Source of the DNA: JAJTFA01 sp051715425
GTDB taxonomy: Bacteria > Bacteroidota > Bacteroidia > UKL13-3
Direction: 5' to 3'
NCBI GenBank assembly: GCA_051715425.1
Contig: JBPXJS010000052.1
Coordinates: 1 to 64,000 of the forward strand
DNA length: 64,000 nucleotides
Each line of letters opens with the position of its first letter. The stretch's first letter is position 1. The notes below the pieces were generated by a model. It was given only the letters and a program-made list of their open reading frames with translations. It was not told the DNA's origin and made no database searches. Position numbers and translations under genes: made by a program. Below are positions 1 to 9,430 of this stretch, piece by piece.

Positions 1-1500
1 GCTAAAGTCTCCCGGTTCCCGTGATATCTGGTAACTCCGGAACGAAAAATTTTGGGTCGGCTTATTCGTAGGTGTGACATAAGTGACCTGCCACTTGCCG
101 CATTTTAAATCTGTTTTACTTATTGTTACGTCCGGATTGGCCATTACACGAATGCTAAATGTTTTAAAGTCGACTCCTGGTGATGGCTTACAAGGACCGT
201 CTTTAGCAATGGTAACAAAATAATAAGGCGTTGTGCTTGCCATATTTTCCGTAGGGGTCCAGCAAAACTTGTAGGTATCCTCGCGTGGGCCAACCAATTT
301 GCGTGTAGCCGGGTTATAGTTAGGTACAAAGGTGGCTCCGAACCTGCTGAGTGCACCGTTCCACTTTAACTCTGTGGTATCAGAAAGAGCGGGTGGATTA
401 AAATCTGTATCCTTGGCTATTACATCAAAACACAATTGGCTTCCCGCACATATCTCCCATTTTAGTTTAGGTGTACTACCGGGGCCAGAAGGATTGGTTC
501 TTGTGCGAGGCGGATTATTAGGCGGACAAGGGCGTGTAAACATCTGGATATCACGTCTGGTTACACCAATAACTGTAGGAACACCATTAATGGTTTTCCA
601 TTGTTTAATAAGAATTGCCATCACTCCGATAACTGTAGATGAGCCACCTGGAGTAAACATAATATCACCTGTAATAGGATCGCAGGCAATACCGGCAGGG
701 AATACACCTGTTTTAGGGCCTGTCCATGGCATTGGCGCATCATAGGAATATGGAGGATTAAAAGTAACGGGTGTATTTGGAAACTGGAGAGGGGATGTAA
801 ATTCATAAGTTAACGAATCCAGATCCGGATCAACAGCACCATTATTAAAAGTAAAAGGCTGACCCTGACAGGCAAATGCGTAAGGATCATTTGTTAATGC
901 AGGTGAGCTGTTGCATGGGTTGCTGGATAAGCAACGGTTTACCACAGCTTCTACATAAAAAGTTTGATTGGCAGCACCTGTGGTAATGGCTCCATTGCGG
1001 CAACACTCATCAAATGCCAGGCGAATATTACAGCAACTGGCAGGTATACCCAATGAATTTAAATTTACCTGTCCGGTAAACTCATATCGCTCTACTGCAG
1101 GTGTATAACTACCCGGCTGAACACAACTCATATTGGTACACGTATTTTTCAGACTCGGACATTCAGGAGTAGGGTTAACATCCCTTACGTTAAGCAGATT
1201 TACGGTAACGTTACCAAAACTTTGCCCGTCACATGAAGGATCGGCACCGCGAATACTTACGGTTTTGGTACATGCTGCTCCACAGCCTCCGGAGCATAAG
1301 GCAACACCGGCACAATCCCGGTAAAGAATTAATCGAATTAAAAATGTACCCGGAGGTGCACCCGGAACACACTCATAAGAAATGTCACTTCCCACTACAT
1401 GCGATGCTTTTGCATCTTCTGTTGTGAAGAATAAGAAACCTGCCAAGAAAATGATTCCCCAAAGTAACTTCACTTTGAGCCTGTTGTTACGGATAATCAT
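1..1500 (-). CDS. Secreted adhesin-like protein, probable T9SS/gliding-motility cargo (partial, C-terminus outside window)
   Basis: An ATG at 1500 (minus) opens a frame that I translated by hand without a stop through all 500 codons to base 1, so the gene continues off the left edge. A basic N-terminus is followed by a hydrophobic stretch ending near ...FFTTEDAKA, a signal peptide. The mature protein starts ASHVVGSDISYECVPG and then has LIRLILYRDCAG and LAFDECCRNGAI. This cysteine-rich start is typical of large Bacteroidota surface proteins that usually end in a T9SS type B (gliding-motility-associated) sorting domain. That C-terminal domain lies outside the window, so export by T9SS is inferred. 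The molecular target is unknown. Confidence 0.85.
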   Translation of the reverse strand, partial: MIIRNNRLKVKLLWGIIFLAGFLFFTTEDAKASHVVGSDISYECVPGAPPGTFLIRLILYRDCAGVALCSGGCGAACTKTVSIRGADPSCDGQSFGNVTVNLLNVRDVNPTPECPSLKNTCTNMSCVQPGSYTPAVERYEFTGQVNLNSLGIPASCCNIRLAFDECCRNGAITTGAANQTFYVEAVVNRCLSSNPCNSSPALTNDPYAFACQGQPFTFNNGAVDPDLDSLTYEFTSPLQFPNTPVTFNPPYSYDAPMPWTGPKTGVFPAGIACDPITGDIMFTPGGSSTVIGVMAILIKQWKTINGVPTVIGVTRRDIQMFTRPCPPNNPPRTRTNPSGPGSTPKLKWEICAGSQLCFDVIAKDTDFNPPALSDTTELKWNGALSRFGATFVPNYNPATRKLVGPREDTYKFCWTPTENMASTTPYYFVTIAKDGPCKPSPGVDFKTFSIRVMANPDVTISKTDLKCGKWQVTYVTPTNKPTQNFSFRSYQISREPGDFS

Positions 1501-1537
1501 TGTAGTTTTGTATTATATGTTGTTGAAAAATTTTACT

Positions 1538-1545
1538 CAAAACTA
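1538..1545 (-). promoter_or_regulatory. Bacteroidota -7 box for the secreted protein gene
   Basis: On the minus strand this reads TAGTTTTG, an exact TAnnTTTG match, 37 nt upstream of the ATG at 1500. No clean -33 TTTG is evident. The 157-bp gap to ridA on the other strand makes this a divergent promoter region. Confidence 0.45.
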
Positions 1546-1657
1546 CCAGCACTATTTATTAAAATTTTCTCAAGATTGTGTTACTGCTTATTATTAAGAA
1601 GAGATTAATAAACAGCACTTTATTCTAACTTAATTTTAAGAGTTGAACAGATAAAAT

Positions 1658-2026
1658 ATGAAAATATTAACAGTTGAAAAAGAGGTCTTAAAAGCAAAAG
1701 GTCATTATTCCCAACTCATTCAGTCGAATGGTTTGTTATTTATTTCAGGTCAACTTCCTGCCGGCCTTGAACCCTCATCCGATATTAAGGAACAAACAAA
1801 AAATGTGTTGTTAAGAATCATAGATTTACTGGCTGTGGCCGGGCTTGACTACTACAGCTTGGTTAAACTAACTGTCTATATTTCTGATGTAAATGATTGG
1901 GCCATGGTAAATGAACAAATCAGTATTCATTTTCCGGATCATAAACCGGCACGCAGTATTATTCCTGTTGGAGTATTACATTACGGTTATAAAATAGAAG
2001 TTGAAGCGATTGCAGAAACAGCATGA
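1658..2026 (+). CDS. ridA: RidA/YjgF-family reactive imine deaminase
   Basis: The 122-aa product covers the whole RidA family length. RidA proteins are cytosolic trimers that hydrolyse 2-aminoacrylate and related enamines/imines released by PLP-dependent dehydratases, which prevents damage to other PLP enzymes. The family signature is visible near the end: KPARSIIPVGVLHYG followed by KIEVEAIAE, with the arginine that binds the substrate carboxylate and the conserved glutamate. The stop overlaps the start of the next gene (ATGA, 2023-2026), so the two are translationally coupled. The partner is a PLP enzyme of the kind that makes RidA substrates, which fits. The exact substrate range is not readable from sequence. 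Confidence 0.9.
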   Translation: MKILTVEKEVLKAKGHYSQLIQSNGLLFISGQLPAGLEPSSDIKEQTKNVLLRIIDLLAVAGLDYYSLVKLTVYISDVNDWAMVNEQISIHFPDHKPARSIIPVGVLHYGYKIEVEAIAETA

Positions 2027-3150
2027 AATTAAAAGAACAACAGACACATAAAACCTATGCCGTGGATACCCTTTTATGGAGAGGGGAGAACGGCTTTTTG
2101 TTTGACCTGGAAACAGAAGCGGTATTCTCCCGTGAAAAAATTGACACACGGAAACCAAATATGTGGCGATACCGCGAGGCAATTCCCATTATTGGAGAGG
2201 AAAACGTAATTAGTTTTGAAGAAGGTTTTACACCACTTCTTCCTGTAGACTTTAATGGTAAAAGGGTATGGATAAAGCAGGAGCAATTGTTTTCAACCGG
2301 TTCTTATAAAGACCGGGGAGCTTCTGTTTTGATGAGCCACGTTAAATCATTAAAAGTTAAACACGTGGTGCAGGATTCTTCCGGTAATGCAGGTTGTGCA
2401 GTAGCAGCTTATGCAGCCAAAGCAGGAATAAATTGCGATATTTATGTTCCTGCTGACACCTCTCCCGCCAAGCTGGCACAGATTGCCTGGTACGGTGCAA
2501 ACATCCAGCTTGTGCCGGGCTCAAGAGAAGATACCGCAGCCAAAGCACTGGAGGCTGCACAACATATTTATTATGCCAGCCATTGTTACAATCCGTTTTT
2601 TCTGCATGGCACCAAAACATTTGCCTATGAAGTATGCGAACAACTCCACTGGAAAGCACCAGATGCCGTTGTATTGCCTGCAGGAAATGGTACCTTATTG
2701 TTAGGTTGCGAAATTGGCTTTTACGATCTGTATAAGGCCGGCATCATCTCCAAACTGCCAAAACTGATTGCGGTGCAAAGTGCTCATTGTGCCCCCTTGT
2801 ATCATGCATTTCATCAGGGGCTGGAACATATCAAACCTGTTGAAACATTGCCAACTCTTGCAGAGGGAATTGCCATTGCACAACCTGTAAGGGCACAACA
2901 AATGCTGCAGGCGGTAAAACAAACCCATGGTACCTTTATATCTGTAAGCGAAGAAGAAATTACAAACGCATTAATTGACTGCCTGAATCGGGGGTATTAT
3001 ATTGAGCCTACCTCTGCAGCTACCATAGCAGGCTTATTAAAGTACGTGAAAGAAAGTGATGATAACCTTATTGTATCGCTGTTTAGCGGACACGGACTAA
3101 AGTCAACAGAGAAACTGATGAAAATTCTTGACAAAAAAAATCACCATTGA
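2023..3150 (+). CDS. Fold-type II PLP enzyme, threonine synthase-like
   Basis: The 375-aa protein has the fold-type II PLP layout: a GSYKDRGASVL motif whose lysine should form the Schiff base, a phosphate/substrate loop DSSGNAGCAVAAYAAKAG, a PAGNGTLLLG glycine loop and a C-terminal PTSAATIAGLLKY segment. This matches threonine synthase and its paralogues (threonine/serine dehydratase, diaminopropionate ammonia-lyase). The full-length N-terminal domain of classical ThrC is not obvious, so I do not call it thrC. The 4-bp overlap with ridA suggests a reaction that releases an enamine, such as an ammonia-lyase or dehydratase. It is convergent with the next gene, with a 10-bp 3' overlap. Confidence 0.8.
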   Translation: MKLKEQQTHKTYAVDTLLWRGENGFLFDLETEAVFSREKIDTRKPNMWRYREAIPIIGEENVISFEEGFTPLLPVDFNGKRVWIKQEQLFSTGSYKDRGASVLMSHVKSLKVKHVVQDSSGNAGCAVAAYAAKAGINCDIYVPADTSPAKLAQIAWYGANIQLVPGSREDTAAKALEAAQHIYYASHCYNPFFLHGTKTFAYEVCEQLHWKAPDAVVLPAGNGTLLLGCEIGFYDLYKAGIISKLPKLIAVQSAHCAPLYHAFHQGLEHIKPVETLPTLAEGIAIAQPVRAQQMLQAVKQTHGTFISVSEEEITNALIDCLNRGYYIEPTSAATIAGLLKYVKESDDNLIVSLFSGHGLKSTEKLMKILDKKNHH

Positions 3151-4007
3151 GACAATAGCCCGGTTAAACCTCCGGTATGTATAGCCAGTATTTTTGAGCC
3201 TTCCTGATAATATCCCTCTTCTATTAATGTGCGGATACCCAACATCATTTTAGCGGTATACACCTGATCGAGCAAAATACCTGTTGATGATGCAAAACTG
3301 CTGATAAATTGTAATATGCCCTCATCTGCTTTTCCGTATCCTCCAAAATAAAACCGGTGATGCATAAAAAAAGGTGTTTGATGGTGTAGCAGTTGCTGAA
3401 CATCCTCTGCAATGCCTTCCGCATTTTTTAATACACAAAATCCTTCAGCCACCATACCCTTCTCTGCCGCAGATAGTGCCAACCCGGCCAGTGTAGTGCC
3501 GGTACCAACTGCACAACATACATGTGTAAATCCGTTCACCTCATTTAATATTTCCGCGCATCCCTGCATAGCAAGGGTTCCTCTGCCTCCTTCATCTATC
3601 ATCAACACGTTGGTATTGTTGCCATAGTGTGCATCGAATAACTCCTGCTTATGCCGGTAATCCTCACGGGAAACAAACTGCAATTGCATGCCCCATGTTT
3701 TGCACAAACCCAGCGTGATATTATTTACTTCCTCACCCCTTACAAAAGCAGAAGTACGGAAACCATACATAGCCCCCGCACAGGCCAATGCCACCAGGTG
3801 GTTGGAATACGCTCCTCCAAAACTTACTAGATGCGTTTTGTTTAATTGTTTGGCCTCGCGAAGCACATATTTGAGCTTGCGCCATTTATTGCCTGAAATA
3901 AACGGATGAATGGTGTCTTCCCTTTTAATGAATACCTGTACCCCCTGCCTGTTAAATTCAGGCAAATCAATTTTCTGAACAGGAGGATCAAACGGAAGTT
4001 CTAACAT
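3141..4007 (-). CDS. ACC deaminase / D-cysteine desulfhydrase family PLP enzyme
   Basis: This is a second fold-type II PLP enzyme. FIKREDTIHPFISGNKWRKL carries the PLP lysine, and SFGGAYSNHLVALACAG is the substrate-binding loop of the ACC deaminase/D-cysteine desulfhydrase group. Family members deaminate 1-aminocyclopropane-1-carboxylate or desulfhydrate D-cysteine, and most bacterial homologues turn out to be the latter. I chose the ATG at 4007 (MLELPFDPP) over one at 4040 because it reduces the overlap with the upstream gene from 53 to 20 bp. It is the last gene of a minus-strand run after a glycosyltransferase and a peptidoglycan hydrolase. Confidence 0.82.
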   Translation of the reverse strand: MLELPFDPPVQKIDLPEFNRQGVQVFIKREDTIHPFISGNKWRKLKYVLREAKQLNKTHLVSFGGAYSNHLVALACAGAMYGFRTSAFVRGEEVNNITLGLCKTWGMQLQFVSREDYRHKQELFDAHYGNNTNVLMIDEGGRGTLAMQGCAEILNEVNGFTHVCCAVGTGTTLAGLALSAAEKGMVAEGFCVLKNAEGIAEDVQQLLHHQTPFFMHHRFYFGGYGKADEGILQFISSFASSTGILLDQVYTAKMMLGIRTLIEEGYYQEGSKILAIHTGGLTGLLSQW

Positions 4008-5319
4008 GTTTGCGGGCAAAATAAAAATGGTTGGAGGCAAAACAAACCGCTATACATAATAGGGGATAAACGGGGACCCTGTACCTTGATAAGCCAAGCA
4101 CACCGGTAGCTCCGGCAATATAGGCAACAAATACAAAAACAAGTAAGCGAAGAAATACAGGTGCCTTTTTATGGAATATAAACCAAACAAAACATAAACC
4201 TACAAACAAATTCCATAGCAGATTGATCAATAAAATAAATAATACACCAACAGGTGCTTTTTTTGCAAAATCCCATAATGCAGGTAATCCCCTCACATTT
4301 AATTCATGGTACAAACCATTAAATCCGGCATCGTTTATTCCAAACAAATGAAACAAATCATAACGACCAGGATCTACAAAAAATGCAACCAAACCCTTCA
4401 CATAAATCTTCAGGTAATCGAATGGATATTGTTTAATTATTTCATTGGCACTGCCCTGCATCAGTTCATACCTGTGGGCATAATCCGGTTGCGTTTCAAT
4501 TACCTCCATTTGCGCACTGATGCAACTATCAGCATAGGATTCGCCAAACCTGGATACCAACGTATATTTTGCATTATACTTAAGGTGAAACACCGGCTTT
4601 ACACTACTGAAATGATAATAGCCTGTGCTATGTTTATTCTGCAAACAGATGAGGTGAAAAATGATGGGTACGAATAAAAAAGGCAATAATGGCCATGCGT
4701 TTTTTGTTTCACGGCACCTGATCATCACCATAATGGCCAGTAGCATACCCAGCATAATGACAACAGGCTTGGTAAGTAAACTGATACCCAGTAAAAGGCT
4801 TAATATAGCTGCGTGGATGAAGCTTCCGGATTGCCAAAATTTTAGGGTAACATAAAAAATGAGCAGCAACAATCCCTGAAATATAATTTCTGTCATCACC
4901 AGGTTGGCATGGATAAACTGTGCGGGGTAAAAAAGAACAACGAGGATTAATACCCTTAAGGTTACCCGCTCACTAAATCCACATAAGTGAAAAATACGAA
5001 ACAGCAACAGGATATTAAATATGCTGATGAGGTTCTGAACAAACAGGATAAAATAATCAGATGAAATAATACCCTTGCAAACAATAATAAAACAGGCATA
5101 CAATGGCGGACGAAAGGAAAAATAATCATCCAATACCGGAGCATTCCAATCTTCGGCATACCAGCTATGGTGATTGATCAGGTTTGCTGCCTGATGCAGG
5201 TACCCGGGCGAATCAACCGTATAAATGGTGCCCAGTTGAAGGGTTATAACAAAATAAACTGCATGAATAGAGATTAGAAAAACCCAAAGGGATACCGGTA
5301 TGGTGCGCAACAATTTCAC
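3988..5319 (-). CDS. GT-C fold membrane glycosyltransferase (PMT/ArnT-like)
   Basis: The 443-aa integral membrane protein has about ten hydrophobic helices. After the first one comes TVDSPGYLHQAANL, the acidic first loop typical of GT-C enzymes, which take sugars from polyprenyl-phosphate donors and act on the periplasmic side. A long soluble loop lies around residues 225-330. The start is a GTG at 5319 that overlaps the upstream stop as GTGA. This indicates coupling with the LysM hydrolase gene and suggests a cell-surface role. Donor and acceptor cannot be read from sequence. Confidence 0.7.
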   Translation of the reverse strand: MKLLRTIPVSLWVFLISIHAVYFVITLQLGTIYTVDSPGYLHQAANLINHHSWYAEDWNAPVLDDYFSFRPPLYACFIIVCKGIISSDYFILFVQNLISIFNILLLFRIFHLCGFSERVTLRVLILVVLFYPAQFIHANLVMTEIIFQGLLLLIFYVTLKFWQSGSFIHAAILSLLLGISLLTKPVVIMLGMLLAIMVMIRCRETKNAWPLLPFLFVPIIFHLICLQNKHSTGYYHFSSVKPVFHLKYNAKYTLVSRFGESYADSCISAQMEVIETQPDYAHRYELMQGSANEIIKQYPFDYLKIYVKGLVAFFVDPGRYDLFHLFGINDAGFNGLYHELNVRGLPALWDFAKKAPVGVLFILLINLLWNLFVGLCFVWFIFHKKAPVFLRLLVFVFVAYIAGATGVLGLSRYRVPVYPLLCIAVCFASNHFYFARKHVRTSV

Positions 5320-6917
5320 CGCACACGCAATTGCTGACCTACACCAATGGTATTATCAAGCAGGTTGTTCAGTTCCCGGATTTTTTCCGGTTTTACTCCG
5401 TACTTGCGGCTAATGGAATACAATGTTTCCTTTTCTTTTACCACGTGATAAACGGGTTCATCCGGATTGTCATTCACTTTATCCTCAGCAGGCTTTTCTC
5501 CGTTTAATGGAATAACTACCAGCTCCTCTCCAACCTTTATGGTATCTCCGGCAATATCATTTAATGCCTTTAACTCTGCAACGGTAATATTGTATCTTCT
5601 GGCAATACTGTATAATGTTTCTCCGGTTTGTACCTCATGATATCCCGGAACCACTGCTTCTTCATGTGGTTTTATAGGTGGCTGATTGGGGTTCACTATC
5701 AGCTTATCGCCCACTTTTATTCCCTCACCACGAATATTGTTGATGCTCTTGATGCCCTCTACCTGCACATTGTATTTTTTGGCAATAGAAAACAATGTTT
5801 CACCGGTCTGAACCGTATGAAAGAATGCCATGTCTTCTTTAATTCCATGCTCCTCCATATTGTAAGGGTCGTGAGGCAAAACAGGGCCACTTGTTTCCAG
5901 GTTTTTCTTAGGGTCTTCGTAAACCACATTGTTAAAAGTGGTATCAGTAACCGGGGCAGGGGCAATTGTTTTTAGTTTAGGTGCTTCTTTCCGTTTATCA
6001 CGCAGGTAAATGGTTTCTCCTGTTTCCGGCTCCTGACCCTCCTTTACTCTGTTTTTGTTTAACAAACGACTTAATTTTATTCCATAACGCTGTGAGATCA
6101 GGTGCATGGTTTCTCCCTGCTGCAGGGTATGAAATTCCTGGGATTGTGATTTATAGTTTTTCGGTTTGAGGTAAATGGTATCCCCCTTCTTGATGATGGC
6201 ATCCTTGTTAAGATCGTTGTATTTGTAAATCTGCCACACACGCATATCATTCTCCAGTGCTATGCTGGTATAATTATCATTCTCTTTGGCAACCATAGCA
6301 GGAATATTGTTTACCGAAAGATTTTTATGCTCCGCAATAAACTCCTTTTTCTCCTCCACAATTTCTTTCACTTCTTTCTCCCCCGGTTTCATCAAATCAA
6401 AACGCTGGAGGTTATTTTTTTCTATGGTGGCAATCAATATTTCACCATAACGCGGATTGGTGGCATATCCTGCTTTTTTTAATCCAAACGCCCAGCTTTT
6501 ATAATCGGTCATTTCCAGGTCGAACAGAAAAGCATAACGCTGGTTTTTCTTTAAAAACTCCGAGTGATCGTGGTATGAATCTACAGGGGCTTTGTATTTG
6601 CGAAAACATTCCTGCGGTGCATCATCATCTTCATTGAGGGTTTCGCCTGTCCAGTCTTTTTTGCACTTAATGCCAAAATGGTTGTTACCCACCATAGCCA
6701 GCCTGCTATTGCCATTGCCAGATTCCAGTAAACCCTGGGCAAGCGTAATACTGGCAGGTATGCGGCTGCGGTGCATTTCTTCAACGGCAATAGGTGCATA
6801 TTTTTCCAGGTATTGCTCAACCGTCATTTTAAACGGAAACTCTACCGTGGGAACAGGTTGAGAACGGGCTGATAAAAAAAGAAAAATAAAAACAAACGGG
6901 CTGATCCACTTCTTCAT
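5316..6917 (-). CDS. GH73 N-acetylglucosaminidase with four LysM domains
   Basis: A signal peptide (MKKWISPFVFIFLFLSARSQ) precedes a GH73-type domain at about residues 30-170, with ITLAQGLLESGNGNS containing the catalytic glutamate, then NNHFGIKCKKDW and GYATNPRYGEILIATIE. Four LysM repeats follow, each beginning with a form of HxVQxGETLxSIxxxY, near residues 265, 370, 430 and 490. Secreted GH73/LysM proteins cut glycan strands between GlcNAc and MurNAc during wall growth or cell separation. The stop overlaps the GTG of the glycosyltransferase gene. A -7-like box ends only 4 nt before the ATG. Confidence 0.9.
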   Translation of the reverse strand: MKKWISPFVFIFLFLSARSQPVPTVEFPFKMTVEQYLEKYAPIAVEEMHRSRIPASITLAQGLLESGNGNSRLAMVGNNHFGIKCKKDWTGETLNEDDDAPQECFRKYKAPVDSYHDHSEFLKKNQRYAFLFDLEMTDYKSWAFGLKKAGYATNPRYGEILIATIEKNNLQRFDLMKPGEKEVKEIVEEKKEFIAEHKNLSVNNIPAMVAKENDNYTSIALENDMRVWQIYKYNDLNKDAIIKKGDTIYLKPKNYKSQSQEFHTLQQGETMHLISQRYGIKLSRLLNKNRVKEGQEPETGETIYLRDKRKEAPKLKTIAPAPVTDTTFNNVVYEDPKKNLETSGPVLPHDPYNMEEHGIKEDMAFFHTVQTGETLFSIAKKYNVQVEGIKSINNIRGEGIKVGDKLIVNPNQPPIKPHEEAVVPGYHEVQTGETLYSIARRYNITVAELKALNDIAGDTIKVGEELVVIPLNGEKPAEDKVNDNPDEPVYHVVKEKETLYSISRKYGVKPEKIRELNNLLDNTIGVGQQLRVR

Positions 6918-6921
6918 GTTA

Positions 6922-6929
6922 CGAAAATA
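6922..6929 (-). promoter_or_regulatory. -7-like box immediately before the GH73 gene
   Basis: The minus strand reads TATTTTCG (7 of 8 matches to TAnnTTTG), followed by TAAC and then the ATG at 6917. If used, transcription would begin at or within a few bases of the start codon. Confidence 0.4.
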
Positions 6930-7031
6930 GGGGTATCAATACAGAAGGGCGTGAAAAGAACAGATTGATTTGCCAACAGATGTATACTAAATTATTCAAA
7001 AAATATATATATTAGCATAAATATCAGCCTT

Positions 7032-7250
7032 ATGAAAAATCTCATATTGATTCTGATGACATTCCCTGCATTTGGTTTTGCAAGTGGGTTGGGTACCAGC
7101 CATAATATGGAACTGTTGTACCTTTATATTACGTTAATTACCCTTGCTGCTGTTATTATTATAACAGATCAGTTCTTGAAATATGTTTTCCGCAAAATGC
7201 GCGAACGGGAGGAATTACAGAAAGAAAACGAACCCGCAGAGGGCTTATAA
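7032..7250 (+). CDS. Small membrane protein of unknown function
   Basis: The 72-aa product has a hydrophobic N-terminus resembling a signal peptide (MKNLILILMTFPAFGFASG), a short polar segment, then one strong transmembrane helix (LLYLYITLITLAAVIIITDQ) and a charged tail rich in Arg, Glu and Lys. I do not recognise a family. It sits alone between the divergent hydrolase gene and dsbD, with an A/T-rich leader and no clear promoter. The hydrophobic/charged architecture supports a real gene. Confidence 0.55.
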   Translation: MKNLILILMTFPAFGFASGLGTSHNMELLYLYITLITLAAVIIITDQFLKYVFRKMREREELQKENEPAEGL

Positions 7251-7281
7251 TGAAAAGATTGGGTTATTGACAGCCCGTTCA

Positions 7282-7311
7282 TTTGGTTTGTCATATTAAA
7301 TCCTAAATTTG
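7282..7311 (+). promoter_or_regulatory. Promoter of dsbD-gmhA
   Basis: A TTTG at 7282-7285 and TAAATTTG at 7304-7311 are separated by 18 bp, close to the Bacteroidota -33/-7 pattern. The expected transcript start is near 7317, about 25 nt before the ATG at 7344. The alternative TTG start at 7332 would leave almost no leader. Confidence 0.6.
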
Positions 7312-7343
7312 TCCGTTATAACTACCTGCAATTGCTTCATTTT

Positions 7344-9422
7344 ATGACCCGACATATTTCTGTTTTCCTCTGTTTAATTACCCTGCTTGGTTTAAACACC
7401 GGCTTGTTTGCCCAGAATCATTCTCAACCTTCCGTTTTAAAAGAAACCCCAAAATGGACCATAACGGCTGATAAAAAAGAAGTAAAAGTTGGAGATGAAG
7501 TGACATTGACCCTTACCAGTGTGATTGAAAAAGACTGGTATATGTATTCCAATGATTTTGATCCAAATCTTGGACCCATTGCTGCTGAGGTAAAATTTAT
7601 AACACACAAAAGCTATCAAACAGTTGGCAAAACAACACCTGTAGGTTCTAAAAAACATTATGAAGAAGTATGGGAGGGAACCGTATCTGTTTTTACAGGT
7701 AAAGCTGTATTTAAACAAAAGGTAAAAATACTGGCAGAAAATCCTCAGATTAAAGTAACCTTATATTTTCAGGAATGTTCAGAAATTACCGGAGTTTGTA
7801 TGCCTCCGTTTGACCAGGAGTATGAGGTAAAAAACCTGTTTACGGTTACCGGAAATGTGCAAACTGAAAATACCACTTCAACGGTTACAGAAAATACCGT
7901 TGATTCCATTATCAATGAAAACAATACGGATACTACCCCAAAAATGACGGTTCAAAAAATTGAGCCTTCTGCCGCTGGTGAACAGGAAACCTTTTTTGGA
8001 TTTTTATTCTTTGCACTTATTGCCGGATTAATAGCCGTGGCTACCCCATGTGTGTTTCCTATGCTTCCTATGACAGTGAGTTTTTTCACTAAAAAAAGTC
8101 AAACCAAGGCACAAGGCATTACCAGGGCATTCACATTTGGCGCTTCTATTATTGGCATCTATGCTTCGCTCGGTCTCATTTTTGCATTTTTTGGCCTTGG
8201 ACCCGATTTTGGCAATTGGCTAAGCACCCACTGGATTCCTAATGTATTGTTCTTTGTGATATTTATGGTTTTTGCGGCTTCCTTTTTTGGCTTGTTTGAA
8301 ATTACCTTACCACACTCTTTTGTAAACAAGGTTGATTCTAAATCGAGTATGGGAAGTGTAGCAGGTATTTTCTTCATGGCATTTACATTGGTGCTTGTTT
8401 CATTCAGTTGCACAGGGCCAATTGTTGGCAGTTTACTGATTGAAGCTGTAGGAGGCAAATTCCTTAAACCTTTATTGGGAATGGCTGCATTCGGGGCTGG
8501 TCTTGCGTTGCCATTTACCCTATTTGCTATGTTTCCAAGCTGGCTGCAAAACCTGCCAAAATCAGGAGGCTGGTTAAACTCTGTTAAAGTGGTGTTGGGA
8601 TTTATTGAAGTGGCTTTTGCATTTAAGTTCCTGTCAACAGCCGATGTAGTGTACCATTGGGGAATACTTGATCGTGAGATCTACCTTTCTATTTGGATTG
8701 TATTGGCATTTCTGTTGGGTATGTATTTGCTTGGCAAATTAAAATTTAGCCACGATAGTGATGTGCCCTATGTAAGTGTGCCGCGATTTGGCCTGGCTCT
8801 TATTTCTTTCGCATTTGGCGTTTACATGATTCCAGGATTATTTGGTGCTCCGCTTAAAGGATTATCCGGTTTGTTGCCACCCATGCAAACACAGGATTTT
8901 ATTCTTGGTGCAAACACCGGCCAACCTGCTGCAACTTCTGCCCATTCCTCTGCCAATATTAAACATGCCGATTTCCTTCATTTACCTCATGGGCTTACCG
9001 GTTATTTTGATTACAAACAGGCTTTGGAAGAATCGAAAAAACAAAATAAACCCATCTTTATAGATTTTACCGGACATGCCTGTGTGAACTGCCGCAAAAT
9101 GGAAGAGTATGTTTGGGCAAAACCGGAAGTATTAAAACGTTTGCAAAATGATTTTATCATTGTTTCTCTGTATGCCGATGAAAGAAAAGAACTTCCGGAA
9201 AATGATTGGTACACTTCAACCCGCGATGGAAAAGTGAAGAAAACCATTGGCGAACAAAACCAGGATTTACAAATCAGCAAATACAACTTCTCTGCTCAAC
9301 CACAATATGTGATTATTGATGCCAACGAGAATAAACTTTCAGGCCCCAACTTTTTTGATACTGATGAACAAAAATTTGTTGACTTTTTAGATCAGGGGAA
9401 AAACGCATTTAGTCAAAAATAA
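7344..9422 (+). CDS. dsbD: DsbD-type thiol:disulfide interchange protein
   Basis: The product is a roughly 690-aa inner-membrane protein with the three DsbD parts: a signal peptide and periplasmic alpha domain (about 30-165, with CSEITGVCMPPFDQ), a central block of about eight helices beginning with TPCVFPMLPMTVSFFTK and containing SFSCTGPIVGSLL, and a C-terminal thioredoxin-like domain with ACVNC near residue 580. It moves electrons from cytosolic thioredoxin across the membrane to periplasmic thiols, supporting disulfide isomerisation and cytochrome maturation. ATG at 7344 is preferred to TTG at 7332 because MTRHISVFLCLITLLG is a normal signal-peptide start. gmhA follows after 8 bp. Confidence 0.9.
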   Translation: MTRHISVFLCLITLLGLNTGLFAQNHSQPSVLKETPKWTITADKKEVKVGDEVTLTLTSVIEKDWYMYSNDFDPNLGPIAAEVKFITHKSYQTVGKTTPVGSKKHYEEVWEGTVSVFTGKAVFKQKVKILAENPQIKVTLYFQECSEITGVCMPPFDQEYEVKNLFTVTGNVQTENTTSTVTENTVDSIINENNTDTTPKMTVQKIEPSAAGEQETFFGFLFFALIAGLIAVATPCVFPMLPMTVSFFTKKSQTKAQGITRAFTFGASIIGIYASLGLIFAFFGLGPDFGNWLSTHWIPNVLFFVIFMVFAASFFGLFEITLPHSFVNKVDSKSSMGSVAGIFFMAFTLVLVSFSCTGPIVGSLLIEAVGGKFLKPLLGMAAFGAGLALPFTLFAMFPSWLQNLPKSGGWLNSVKVVLGFIEVAFAFKFLSTADVVYHWGILDREIYLSIWIVLAFLLGMYLLGKLKFSHDSDVPYVSVPRFGLALISFAFGVYMIPGLFGAPLKGLSGLLPPMQTQDFILGANTGQPAATSAHSSANIKHADFLHLPHGLTGYFDYKQALEESKKQNKPIFIDFTGHACVNCRKMEEYVWAKPEVLKRLQNDFIIVSLYADERKELPENDWYTSTRDGKVKKTIGEQNQDLQISKYNFSAQPQYVIIDANENKLSGPNFFDTDEQKFVDFLDQGKNAFSQK

Positions 9423-9430
9423 TTTTTACG

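Noticed and set aside
332..745. 137-codon plus-strand open frame
   Set aside because: It is a shadow of the long minus-strand secreted-protein gene, which fills the whole region.
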